41,578 bases of DNA, taken from assembly GCA_020056225.1 (NCBI GenBank), contig JAGVIE010000029.1, forward strand, positions 1 to 41,578, read 5' to 3'. A program made the translations under genes and the position numbers. This stretch comes from Bacteroidota bacterium. GTDB lineage: Bacteria; Bacteroidota; Ignavibacteria; UBA10030; SZUA-254. Of this stretch, positions 9,527 through 17,932 are shown piece after piece. Every line of letters starts with the position of its first letter. Within the stretch, counting starts at the first letter, position 1. The notes beneath the pieces are model-generated. The model was not told the origin of the DNA, did no database searches, and saw nothing but the letters and a program-made list of their open reading frames with translations.

Positions 9527-11353
9527 ATGCGTTTTCAACCATATTTCCCTCAAAAAATATCCTTCTTTATCATAGGGATTTCATCGATTCTGCTGTTATT
9601 TTCGAGTGTTCGAGCCGATGAACGTCTTATAATACAACTGAAGGATTTCTCTCAGATTGAAATCAAAGCCGGTGGGTTTATACTGCCGTCTGACGCGCGC
9701 ATTCACATTTATGCTCTCGGAGGCGGGACAGGAAAAAAATATGTCTTCCAATCCTCATCGATGTACGCATACGGCTGGATCATCAATGCCGATACGCGCG
9801 AACTAATCTGGAAAATGGATCGTTACAACACCACAAAGGAAAATAATTATCAAAAATTCGACGACCAGGTTTTCCTGCCAAAGGGCAGCTACGAAGTGTA
9901 TTATGCCGCCTATGGTTATGCTTCGAATTCTGCTCTAACAAATTTTAATTTCAACATCGACCGTCGCCGTGATTATAATAATGAAGACCAAAACCGAAAT
10001 GGATTCTTATCCTGGCTGGAAGAATTATTCGGCGGCGAGATGAGAACCGACTGGAAGCGCATGGCAAAAAACTGGGAGATATCGTTATCAGTCGACAAGG
10101 ATACAAAAGAAATCCCGACATTTAAACCTACCAAGCAATTCTTGAACATCGTATATAAAGCTGTCCCGCTGGGTGAGACTGTACACATCAAACAGCGATT
10201 CAAAGTTCTTGCCGCAACTCCGATACGTATTTACGCGCTCGGAGAAAAAGATAATCAGGATGCTCTTGCCGATTACGGCTGGATCATAAATATGAAAACT
10301 CATAAGCGTGTCTGGGAAATGCGCGCGGGTAATGTAAACAGCGCCGGTGGAGCGGATAAAAATATTAAATTTGACGAGGTCGTTAACTTCCCTGCCGGAG
10401 ATTATCTTCTCTATTATAATACCGACGATTCACATTCATACGTCGATTGGAATTCCGCGCCCCCCATCGATCCTTTCAACTACGGCATCACGATGACGGT
10501 ATCCGACAGCCAAAAGATTAACGATTTCAAACTAATGACTACCAGCACTGAAGAACAGAACGTCGTTGCCCAACTGACCAAACTGAGCGACGATGAAACA
10601 CGCAGTACAAGCTTCACACTCATAGAAGAAACCGCTCTTCGTATTTATGCCATAGGTGAACGAAGCAATTCATACCGTCAATTAGCTGATTACGGCTGGA
10701 TAATAAACACAAGAACACGAGAAAAAGTCTGGACAATGGATGCCGACAGAACAGAACGGGCAGGCGGCGCAGATAAGAACCGCATGATAGACGAAGTTAT
10801 CACGCTACCGAAAGGAACATACACAGTCTTCTTTCAAACCGACGACTCACACTCATATTATGATTGGGATTCTTCCCCACCGGCAGACGCCGAACATTGG
10901 GGAATTACCATTTATGGCGAGGGCGATGAATTCAACATGAAGAACGTCGAGAAAAATGTTGCCGACAAACAGCCCGGAGTTATCGCACAGATAGTGCGGG
11001 TTGGCAATAATGCATCAAGAACTCAGCAATTCAAGTTAGATAAAACTGCGCGTGTGCGAATTTACGCGCTTGGTGAAGGACAGAACCGCGAGATGTTCGA
11101 TTACGGATGGATAGAGAATGGATCGACACATAACGTAGTATGGGAAATGACATACTCGATGACTTTTAACGCTGGCGGCGGAAAGAAAAATCGCTCTGCA
11201 TCGACTACATTATTGCTCGATAAAGGCAGTTATATCTTACATTTTGTATCGGATGATTCACATTCATTTAATCATTGGAACACCGATCCGCCCGATGATC
11301 CTTCTATGTGGGGAATTACAATTTACGAAGATCAACAACAACATGGAGATTGA
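9527..11353 (+). CDS. Exported protein with four copies of an unrecognised ~115-aa repeat
   Basis: The 608-residue protein has a signal peptide (residues 1-30, cleavage after SVRA) and a Shine-Dalgarno (AGGA) before ATG 9527. Four tandem domains of about 115 residues (about 31-145, 206-325, 345-463 and 484-600) share RIYALGE, then YGWI (DYGWI in the last three), then V/I-W-x-M, then AGGAxKN, LPKGxY, and TDDSHSYxDWxSxPP...WGIT. The first copy is the most divergent and lacks the DDSHS block. Between copies 1 and 2, DQNRNGFLSWLE (154-165) matches a 12-residue EF-hand calcium loop with Glu at position 12. I do not recognise the repeat. The next gene starts 4 nt after the stop and encodes an outer-membrane barrel, so a periplasmic or surface location is likely. 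Function unknown. Confidence 0.88.
   Translation: MRFQPYFPQKISFFIIGISSILLLFSSVRADERLIIQLKDFSQIEIKAGGFILPSDARIHIYALGGGTGKKYVFQSSSMYAYGWIINADTRELIWKMDRYNTTKENNYQKFDDQVFLPKGSYEVYYAAYGYASNSALTNFNFNIDRRRDYNNEDQNRNGFLSWLEELFGGEMRTDWKRMAKNWEISLSVDKDTKEIPTFKPTKQFLNIVYKAVPLGETVHIKQRFKVLAATPIRIYALGEKDNQDALADYGWIINMKTHKRVWEMRAGNVNSAGGADKNIKFDEVVNFPAGDYLLYYNTDDSHSYVDWNSAPPIDPFNYGITMTVSDSQKINDFKLMTTSTEEQNVVAQLTKLSDDETRSTSFTLIEETALRIYAIGERSNSYRQLADYGWIINTRTREKVWTMDADRTERAGGADKNRMIDEVITLPKGTYTVFFQTDDSHSYYDWDSSPPADAEHWGITIYGEGDEFNMKNVEKNVADKQPGVIAQIVRVGNNASRTQQFKLDKTARVRIYALGEGQNREMFDYGWIENGSTHNVVWEMTYSMTFNAGGGKKNRSASTTLLLDKGSYILHFVSDDSHSFNHWNTDPPDDPSMWGITIYEDQQQHGD
11345..11348 (+). promoter_or_regulatory. 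Ribosome binding site fixing the start of the barrel gene
   Basis: GGAG lies 9 nt before ATG 11358 and overlaps the last codons of the upstream repeat-protein gene. It selects this ATG, which begins a good signal peptide, over the ATG at 11343 and the far-upstream in-frame starts. It also implies translational coupling of the two genes. Confidence 0.7.
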
Positions 11354-11357
11354 TATT

Positions 11358-12797
11358 ATGTTTCGCAACGGATATTATTTATTACTCTCTGCTTTATTTG
11401 CAATAATTTCTCCGATGACCATTTCTGCTCAAGAAGAGGAACACAACAGCAAATTTCACGATCAAATAGACTCGATTGTAGAAAAGACCCTCCATCGTTT
11501 CGATGAAGAACTCGGAACTTATATATTCAGAGATGAGCCATCGGTTAATGAAGATGTCGAAGAATCACGATATGCAGATGACGATAATTCCACATCTATT
11601 TATGATGATCATACCACGAAGCACATGCCACTTTACACAACAACCTTATCCAGCTTCGATAATAATAGAGGTGTAGCACGAAATGTTTTCCCAATATTTC
11701 CATGGGAATCTCTCGATGATAATTTTCTGTTCAGATATAATCGTGTTGAGGGGTTGTTCCTCGGATTGAACTATCCTCAAAAATATTATTGGGAAGATAG
11801 AAGGATAACAATGTTTGGTTCCGGTGGTTATGGATTTGCCGATCACCGATGGCGCGGTGGGCTTGGAATAGCACAACAATTCGGAGCCGATAACAGTATT
11901 TTTGAAATAGGAATAGAGGGACACAGCCTTACCGATACTCGCGATCAGTGGCTTGTTGGTATCGGTGAGAATAATGTTGCCGCCCTCCTCTTACGCGACG
12001 ACTATCGTGATTATTTTGGCAGAGCCGGATTTTCCGTATGGTCGGGCTGGTATAAACGGTGGCTCCGTTCAGATTTTCAATTTCAACTTGCATATCTAAA
12101 CGATCAGTACGAATCGCTTGACCGGCATACCAACTGGTCGGTGTTCGGCGGAAATAAAATATTCCGGGATAATCCTTCCATCCCCGAAGGGAAGATGAAA
12201 AGTATTCTGACATCGATAAAATTTCATTCTACCCAATCCAGAAAAATATTCACAACTGGATGGAGTTTAGCGGCAAGCGCCGAAGTTGCGGGTAAATCTT
12301 TCGGCGGTGATTACGATTTCAATTCGTATTGCATTGATATCCGGCGCTACCAGCCAATCAGCGATTACGATGTCATTAATATCAGATTGCGTGCTGGTTC
12401 AGCAACAGGTGACGTTCCCATGCAAAAGGCATTCGATCTTGGCGGTTTCAGTACGATACCTGCATTCAGGTTTAAAGAATTCACCGGCAACAGAATGCTT
12501 TTAGCCAACGTAGAATATGTTATCAACGGCAAAATGCTCGACGATGTTGAGTTCTTCCCATCGTGGCTTCTGCGCAATTTGAATATTATACTTTTTGCTG
12601 ATGCTGGATATGTCGGCTCAGCGAAATCGACAGATACTTTCACTGAAGGATTCAGTGATATCAATTCCAAAACGATTCACTCTGATTGGGGTTTTGGAAT
12701 AGGAACCCGCGATGCAAAGCTCCGCCTGGGATTCGCCTGGCGAACCGATCAATCCGGACCTCCGATGGTGTTCGTTCGTTTAAACAGACCGTTCTAA
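11358..12797 (+). CDS. Outer-membrane beta-barrel, Omp85/D15-like, no POTRA domain seen
   Basis: The 479-residue protein has a signal peptide (MFRNGYYLLLSALFAIISPM...ISAQ) and an acidic, low-complexity region to about residue 100. A barrel of alternating polar and aromatic strands follows, opening with FRYNRVEGLFLGLN. The later parts resemble the surface-antigen (BamA/TamA-type) barrel: FDLGGFSTIPAFRFKEF, a strand with LLANVEYVING, LFADAGYVG, and a C-terminal Phe as used for barrel insertion. No periplasmic POTRA repeats fit into the roughly 100-residue N-terminal part. It is translationally coupled to the four-repeat exported protein, suggesting they act together at the outer membrane, perhaps for anchoring or secretion. 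That link is inference from gene order. Confidence 0.8.
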   Translation: MFRNGYYLLLSALFAIISPMTISAQEEEHNSKFHDQIDSIVEKTLHRFDEELGTYIFRDEPSVNEDVEESRYADDDNSTSIYDDHTTKHMPLYTTTLSSFDNNRGVARNVFPIFPWESLDDNFLFRYNRVEGLFLGLNYPQKYYWEDRRITMFGSGGYGFADHRWRGGLGIAQQFGADNSIFEIGIEGHSLTDTRDQWLVGIGENNVAALLLRDDYRDYFGRAGFSVWSGWYKRWLRSDFQFQLAYLNDQYESLDRHTNWSVFGGNKIFRDNPSIPEGKMKSILTSIKFHSTQSRKIFTTGWSLAASAEVAGKSFGGDYDFNSYCIDIRRYQPISDYDVINIRLRAGSATGDVPMQKAFDLGGFSTIPAFRFKEFTGNRMLLANVEYVINGKMLDDVEFFPSWLLRNLNIILFADAGYVGSAKSTDTFTEGFSDINSKTIHSDWGFGIGTRDAKLRLGFAWRTDQSGPPMVFVRLNRPF

Positions 12798-12823
12798 AAC
12801 GAGAGGATATTTCCTCCTTGTGG

Positions 12824-12860
12824 AAAGTCAACCTGTGCGAGAGACGGGTTGACTTTTTTT
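12824..12860 (+). terminator. Strong intrinsic terminator after the barrel gene
   Basis: A perfect 10-bp stem, AAAGTCAACC (12824-12833) with GGTTGACTTT (12847-12856), has a 13-nt loop and runs into a T tract (to 12860). It ends the 9527-12797 transcription unit and separates it from the GH5 gene. Confidence 0.92.
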
Positions 12861-12935
12861 ATTGCTTTTTCCAATGCTTCTTTTTAAATTCCTGCTGGCA
12901 ACAAACCAATCTATCAGAATGCGAACATTAAAAAC

Positions 12936-14492
12936 TTGAGTGTGCAAATTTTATTACTCCAATACAGGCATAGAGTCCGACTTAGAGTCGGACTCTACAT
13001 CTTGCTGTTTACTATTTTCAACGGCGTATTATTATTCGCTCAAGACAGCTTATTCATAACTCGCTCCGGCTCATCTCTTTCTCTTGGCAGTAAACCTTTT
13101 TATACGGTGGGCGTCAATTGTTACTATCTTCAGAATTTAGCCGCATACGGTGATACCGTCCACCTCATTGAGATATTTCAAGAAGCGAAGCTGCTCGGTG
13201 TAACAACAATCCGCACATGGGGATTCTTCGATTCACCAGACAGCGCAAATCCGGCTGTTATACAATTCGCACCTGCCCGATATAATGAACGAGGTTTGAA
13301 AGCTCTTGATTATGTCATCTCGAAAGCGAAAGAATATTCAATCCGGCTTCTCATACCGCTTGTGAATAACTGGGAAGATTATGGCGGCATGAATCGGTAC
13401 GTTAGTTGGTATGCGAATCAATTCCCCGCATCAATAAAGACTTCGAAGCAAATTCAACAGAAAATTATTCAAGGTGTGGAAGGAAGACTCTATCGATTTC
13501 ACGTTTCCGGTTCTCTTACCCACGATGATTTTTATACAAACACCACCATACGGCAATGGTACAAAGATTATATCTCAATGCTTATAAATAGAATTAATAC
13601 GGTTACAAACATTCAATACAAAAACGAGCCGACAATTCTCGCATGGGAACTCGCCAACGAGCCGCGGTCATCAGATCCTACCGGTGCAATTGTTGAACAC
13701 TGGTTAGATGAAATGTCGGCTTATTTAAAATCAATCGACAACAACCATCTAATCTCGACCGGTGAAGAGGGGTTGGATATTTCGGATAACGGTTACAGCA
13801 ACGCGCGTTCATACAACGATCAGTCGTGGCTGTTCGATGGGTCTGGCGGGATTTCTTTTCGCCGTAATATTTCACTCCCGAACATCGACATTGCCAGCAT
13901 CCACTCTTATCCCGATGCGTGGGGATTGACGGGCCACCACGGAATACTGTGGCTCACCGATCATAATCGAATTGCCAATGAAGTCCGGAAACCGTTGATC
14001 CTCGGAGAAGCGGGCAAGTGGTCCCAGAGAAACTTTTATTTCGACGCGCTTCTGAATGAAATATATTTCAGTACAACTGCCGGCGTTTTACTCTGGCAAT
14101 TCGTGTACGACGGACGTATAAATAATGACGGTTACGCATTCGCCTATCCTGCCGATAGAGCCTTATGCGACATCCTTCAAAAATACGCGCTCCGGTTTTC
14201 AACGAAGGGAGATAATAATACTCTCCCATCCAGAACCGAACTTTTTCCAAACTACCCTAATCCCTTCAACAATGTCACGCTTATCTCTTACAACTTATCA
14301 ATATCAACGCATGTCCGGCTTATTGTTTACGACGCATCGGGGAGATCGCTTGCCACACTTGTCAATCAGCCGCAGCCGCCGGGCCATCACCTTGCATTGT
14401 TTGATGCAGGTGGGTTGAGTAGTGGTGTCTATTTCATCCGGCTCATTGCCGGATCAAATAACGACAGTCGAAAAATGCTTTTATTAAAATAA
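12936..14492 (+). CDS. Exported GH5 glycoside hydrolase (beta-mannanase-like) with T9SS tail
   Basis: The 518-residue protein has an Arg-rich n-region and signal peptide ending near FAQ (residue 36), a TIM-barrel GH5 domain (about 50-420) and a T9SS C-terminal domain (about 435-518: FPNYPNPFNNVTLISY ... GVYFIRL ... KMLLLK). Catalytic residues of retaining GH5 enzymes are visible: acid/base Glu242 in ELANEPR, His323 in HSYP, and nucleophile Glu358 in LILGEAG. The overall pattern is closest to endo-beta-1,4-mannanases (GH5_7), but the substrate is inference. No ATG fits; TTG 12936 or GTG 12942 must start it. A perfect 11-bp inverted repeat (12971-12997) lies in the signal-peptide codons. The protein is expected to be displayed on or released from the cell surface. 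Confidence 0.9.
   Translation: MSVQILLLQYRHRVRLRVGLYILLFTIFNGVLLFAQDSLFITRSGSSLSLGSKPFYTVGVNCYYLQNLAAYGDTVHLIEIFQEAKLLGVTTIRTWGFFDSPDSANPAVIQFAPARYNERGLKALDYVISKAKEYSIRLLIPLVNNWEDYGGMNRYVSWYANQFPASIKTSKQIQQKIIQGVEGRLYRFHVSGSLTHDDFYTNTTIRQWYKDYISMLINRINTVTNIQYKNEPTILAWELANEPRSSDPTGAIVEHWLDEMSAYLKSIDNNHLISTGEEGLDISDNGYSNARSYNDQSWLFDGSGGISFRRNISLPNIDIASIHSYPDAWGLTGHHGILWLTDHNRIANEVRKPLILGEAGKWSQRNFYFDALLNEIYFSTTAGVLLWQFVYDGRINNDGYAFAYPADRALCDILQKYALRFSTKGDNNTLPSRTELFPNYPNPFNNVTLISYNLSISTHVRLIVYDASGRSLATLVNQPQPPGHHLALFDAGGLSSGVYFIRLIAGSNNDSRKMLLLK
12971..12997. repeat. Perfect inverted repeat in the signal-peptide codons of the GH5 gene
   Basis: TAGAGTCCGAC (12971-12981), the 5-nt loop TTAGA, and GTCGGACTCTA (12987-12997) form a perfect 11-bp stem beginning 35 nt into the coding region. 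The repeat encodes the Arg-Val-Arg-Leu-Arg-Val-Gly stretch of the signal-peptide n-region. It could fold in the mRNA and affect initiation, or be a small inserted palindrome. Confidence 0.85.
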
Positions 14493-14684
14493 ATTGTTCG
14501 AATTTAGCTCAGTTTAATAAGCTGTCTTGCGCCTAACGCGGTATTTTTGTATTATCAAAATATCATTGACAATATTTAACTTTTTTCTTTCACGTTGTTT
14601 GTTCTTCACAATAATTACCGAGACATTCGGACTTTCCCGAATGCATGATAGTGCAGGACGTGCAGCGGTGATAAGAAGTATAGT

Positions 14685-15254
14685 ATGAAAAAAAATCTGT
14701 TCACAGGAATACATACTGAATTTGAAACCGAAGCGATTCCGCACATGAATATCATCTATCATTATGCGGTTCGCATGACGGGAAGCTCCGACGATGCTCA
14801 CGACCTCGTACAGGAAACCTACATGAAGGCATTCCGGTTCTGGGATAAATATGAAAAGGGAACGAACATTCGTGCGTGGCTGTTCCGCATAATGAAAAAT
14901 ACGTACATCAACAGATACCGGAAAGAAGCCAAAGAACCTAATAGCGTCGACTATAACGACATTCAAAATTTTTTCACACTAATCAAAGGCAATGGAGCCG
15001 ATTCGAACGATTTACAGGAAAAAATATATGACGGGATGTTCGATGATGATGTTGCCCGCGCAATCGAATCGCTCCCGGAAGATTTCCGGACTGTTGTCAT
15101 TTTATCCGATATCGAAGGGCTGAGTTATGATGAGATTGCCGAGTTCCTCGATTGCCCGATCGGCACGGTAAGATCGCGACTGCATCGGGGAAGAAAAATG
15201 CTCCAGCTCTCGCTCCGTGTTTACGCAAAAGATCACGGGTACATTAATAGGTAA
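14685..15254 (+). CDS. ECF-type RNA polymerase sigma factor
   Basis: The 189-residue protein is a group 4 (extracytoplasmic function) sigma factor. Region 2 covers about residues 10-85 (MNIIYHYAVRMTGSSDDAHDLVQETYMKAFRFW-type helices and the RAWLFRIMKN segment). Region 4 lies near 125-180, with LPEDFRTVVILSDIEGLSYDEIA and the GTVRSRLHRGR helix-turn-helix that reads the -35 element. Region 3 is absent, as usual. An AAGAAG box precedes ATG 14685. No anti-sigma factor or zinc-finger gene lies next to it; the following gene encodes a TlpA-like lipoprotein in the same direction 142 nt away. Targets unknown. Confidence 0.93.
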   Translation: MKKNLFTGIHTEFETEAIPHMNIIYHYAVRMTGSSDDAHDLVQETYMKAFRFWDKYEKGTNIRAWLFRIMKNTYINRYRKEAKEPNSVDYNDIQNFFTLIKGNGADSNDLQEKIYDGMFDDDVARAIESLPEDFRTVVILSDIEGLSYDEIAEFLDCPIGTVRSRLHRGRKMLQLSLRVYAKDHGYINR

Positions 15255-15396
15255 ATCTACAAGGTTTATTTTTAATTTTGAAAATTGTTTATCCATTTGT
15301 AAATTAATTGTACATATAATTCGTCCGAACGATTCGACGGATGCGTTTATTTTAAGAACAATGACTTTACACATTCAATAGAAAGCAGGCATTATA

Positions 15397-15957
15397 ATGT
15401 TTCCACGCTACTTTATTTTACTTCCCCTTGTTTTGTTGTTTCTTTTATCGGGCTGTTCAAAAAAACAGCAATCCGGCAGCGATATCAAGGGACAAAAACC
15501 AGCCAATGTTGCAGATGTCGTAACCGTAACAAAGCGTACCGATGTTGTTTCAAATTTTTCATGGAAAGACAGCACCGGCAAAACAATCGATCTCGACACC
15601 TACCGTGGAAAAGTCACACTAATTAACTTTTGGGCAACGTGGTGCGGACCTTGTAAGATGGAATTACCAGACCTGATCGCAATCAGCAAAGAAATGGCAA
15701 ACCGCAATGTAAAAATTATCGGCGTATCGACAGACCGCGGCGCAAACGTGCTTGAGGATGTAAGCTCATTCGTAGCTGAAAAGGGCATCCCATACCAGAT
15801 CGTTATTTCGAATGAAGAGCTGGATGAAGCGTTTGGAAACATACGGTTGATTCCCACAACTTTCGTTGTCGATGCAGACGGGAAGATAGCTCAAACAATT
15901 GTTGGTGCGCGCTCGAAAGCCGCATTCCTCGAAGCGATTAATGCAGTATTGAAGTAA
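15397..15957 (+). CDS. TlpA/ResA-like thioredoxin-fold lipoprotein
   Basis: The 186-residue protein is a periplasm-facing thiol-disulfide oxidoreductase. It starts with a lipoprotein signal whose lipobox LSGC places the lipid-modified Cys at residue 20. The AhpC/TSA-thioredoxin domain (about 52-186) has the active site WATWCGPC (Cys83 and Cys86), then GVSTDRG, and the cis-proline loop IPTTFVVD. Such proteins reduce disulfides in apocytochromes c or in other exported proteins; which applies here is not visible. Ser at lipoprotein position +2 suggests outer-membrane sorting if E. coli-like rules hold. Confidence 0.92.
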   Translation: MFPRYFILLPLVLLFLLSGCSKKQQSGSDIKGQKPANVADVVTVTKRTDVVSNFSWKDSTGKTIDLDTYRGKVTLINFWATWCGPCKMELPDLIAISKEMANRNVKIIGVSTDRGANVLEDVSSFVAEKGIPYQIVISNEELDEAFGNIRLIPTTFVVDADGKIAQTIVGARSKAAFLEAINAVLK

Positions 15958-15967
15958 GTATGGTTGA

Positions 15968-16003
15968 GTCATCTATACTGAGGGATGACGACACGTCTTT
16001 TTT
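15968..16003 (+). terminator. Possible weak terminator between the TlpA-like gene and thiL
   Basis: GTCATC (15968-15973) pairs with GATGAC (15984-15989). A T-rich stretch follows only after 7 nt, so the fit to an intrinsic terminator is poor. It is the only structure in this gap. Confidence 0.3.
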
Positions 16004-16065
16004 CTTCTTTGACTTTTACGCTGTATTTGAGTAAGTTCTTTTCAATCGAGAATAACTGAAACTTT

Positions 16066-17124
16066 ATGCAGCATACCGACATCTCTACAATCGGCGAATT
16101 CGGTCTCATCGACCGCATACGCAAAATTATCGACGTTCGAGTCGATGATTCATCACTGCACGATAATCTTCTCATGGGCATCGCCGATGATGCCGCTGTT
16201 TACCGTCCATCACAGGGAAAAGTTCAACTTTTCACAACCGATGCCCTGATCGAAGGAATTCATTTCGATCTAACATTTACTTCATTCATGCATCTCGGCT
16301 GGAAATCGATTGTGGCAAACATCAGCGATATTATTGCAATGGGCGGCACTCCCCGTTATGCTACCATCGTTATTTCTCTCCCTAAAAAAATTTCCGTTGA
16401 GATGATAGAAGACTTTTACCGGGGAGCAGTATCGGCATGTAAGAAATATTCCTGCCTGATTGTCGGCGGCGATACAACAACTTCAATGGCAAATACTATG
16501 ATATCGGTGGCGATGGTCGGTGAAGCTGATGAGCGAAGAATTAAATACCGAGGGGGCGCGACTGCGGGCGAATATCTCTGTGTAACCGGACATCTCGGTT
16601 CATCGCTTGCCGGTTTAAATGTGTTAAAAAGAGAAAAAGAGAGATTCGCACAAACGCCTGATCAGCATGCGTTCGAACCGAATCTGGAACCATACACCCA
16701 AGCAATTGAAAAACATCTGATGCCGAAGCCGCGTTTAGATCTTTCTAAAATATTGACGGAGCAAGTAACTATCGGCGCGATGATAGATATCAGCGATGGG
16801 CTTGCATCCGAAGTCCACCACATCTGCAAAAACAGCGGCGTTGGGGCTGTCGTGCACGAGCATAATATTCCTGTCGATAGCGTTACACAAAAAATCGCCG
16901 GAGAGTTTTCCGATCTTCCCACGGAGTACGCACTCTACGGCGGTGAAGAATATGAGCTTCTTTTTACGATAAGTGACGAACAATATAACATACTCGACAA
17001 ACTCACGAACGACGTTACCATCATAGGCCGCATTACAGATAAGAATAAGGGAATAGAACTCATCCGTGAAGGAGGCGAACGCGAGCCGTTGCGGTTCGGC
17101 GGATGGGAACACTTTAAATTATAG
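16066..17124 (+). CDS. thiL: Thiamine-monophosphate kinase
   Basis: The 352-residue protein is ThiL, which phosphorylates thiamine monophosphate to the active cofactor thiamine diphosphate using ATP. The ThiL/PurM fold is seen in IGEFGLIDRI near the start, GIADDAAV (about 38-45, metal-binding aspartates), LFTTDALIEGIHFD, the ANISDIIAMGGTPRYA motif, VGGDTT, and DISDGLASE near residue 245. Length is typical. No other thiamine genes and no THI-box riboswitch are seen nearby. Confidence 0.96.
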   Translation: MQHTDISTIGEFGLIDRIRKIIDVRVDDSSLHDNLLMGIADDAAVYRPSQGKVQLFTTDALIEGIHFDLTFTSFMHLGWKSIVANISDIIAMGGTPRYATIVISLPKKISVEMIEDFYRGAVSACKKYSCLIVGGDTTTSMANTMISVAMVGEADERRIKYRGGATAGEYLCVTGHLGSSLAGLNVLKREKERFAQTPDQHAFEPNLEPYTQAIEKHLMPKPRLDLSKILTEQVTIGAMIDISDGLASEVHHICKNSGVGAVVHEHNIPVDSVTQKIAGEFSDLPTEYALYGGEEYELLFTISDEQYNILDKLTNDVTIIGRITDKNKGIELIREGGEREPLRFGGWEHFKL

Positions 17125-17178
17125 ATTATGGATTGTGGATTTCGGATTAATTATCTCTGTCATTAATAAGTCTTGAGA

Positions 17179-17886
17179 ATGAACAAATATCTGTCAGTTT
17201 TTTGTATCCTGTTTGGCTATGGCATCTTCGGCGGACACTCGTTCGCTAAAGCCCAGACTGCATCATCTCATATTGATTTTACATTTGCCCCGGGTCTCTC
17301 CTTTGGACACGTAAACTGGAACTTCATGGATGACAGAACCGATAATAAATATCATGTAAATTCATTGCTCGCATTTAGCGCCGGTATGCAATACGGACCC
17401 GTGTTAAAAATTGACGGCGCTGTTTTGTATTCATCATTAGAAATGGGCTTCGGCACTCTGAAAACTAAATCCTGTGAAATCGTCCCTATTTCATATCCAA
17501 GAAGAGATGAAAAAGAGTATTATGCAAACTTGGAAATTCAAAGAATACCCGTCATGTTCTGGATGACAATCACTACAGAAATGAAACTTTCTCCGTTTGT
17601 CAGATTCGGCGCGGGTATTTCGAACACAGGGTTTAAAGAAGTATATTCCTATCAAGATGGACCAACTGTTCAGTTTCACAAATGGGCATTCACATGGGGA
17701 ATCGGCGGCGGTGTTCGGCTGACCACTTCGGACGAATCTGAGCTTGCTTTATTCCTCGATGATTGGATAACAAACGCTGAGTTGGTTGGAAAATCTTCAA
17801 CGAACTTGAGACAGAACGGACCCGGGACACCTTTTAAAATGACTGTAGTCGGCATAAGAGTTGTAATGCATCTAAAATCATATTAA
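17179..17886 (+). CDS. Small outer-membrane beta-barrel protein, function unknown
   Basis: The protein (235 aa from ATG 17179; a TTG two codons earlier is possible) has a signal peptide ending near SFAKAQ. Alternating-strand segments typical of an 8-stranded OmpA/PorT-like barrel follow (FTFAPGLSFGHVNW, LLAFSAGMQYG, FVRFGAGIS, FTWGIGGGVRL, MTVVGIRVVMHL). Exported barrels of this kind are common in the FCB group and mostly uncharacterised. There is no conserved enzyme motif. It starts 54 nt after thiL and precedes the aminotransferase on the same strand. Confidence 0.75.
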   Translation: MNKYLSVFCILFGYGIFGGHSFAKAQTASSHIDFTFAPGLSFGHVNWNFMDDRTDNKYHVNSLLAFSAGMQYGPVLKIDGAVLYSSLEMGFGTLKTKSCEIVPISYPRRDEKEYYANLEIQRIPVMFWMTITTEMKLSPFVRFGAGISNTGFKEVYSYQDGPTVQFHKWAFTWGIGGGVRLTTSDESELALFLDDWITNAELVGKSSTNLRQNGPGTPFKMTVVGIRVVMHLKSY

Positions 17887-17932
17887 TCGATAACCATAAC
17901 TGTGTATTCCACTATCAGAAGGAGATCTGATT

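Noticed and set aside
14514-14966. 150-codon minus-strand frame
   Set aside because: It is mostly antisense to the ECF sigma factor gene, which has clear domains, and has no recognisable motif.
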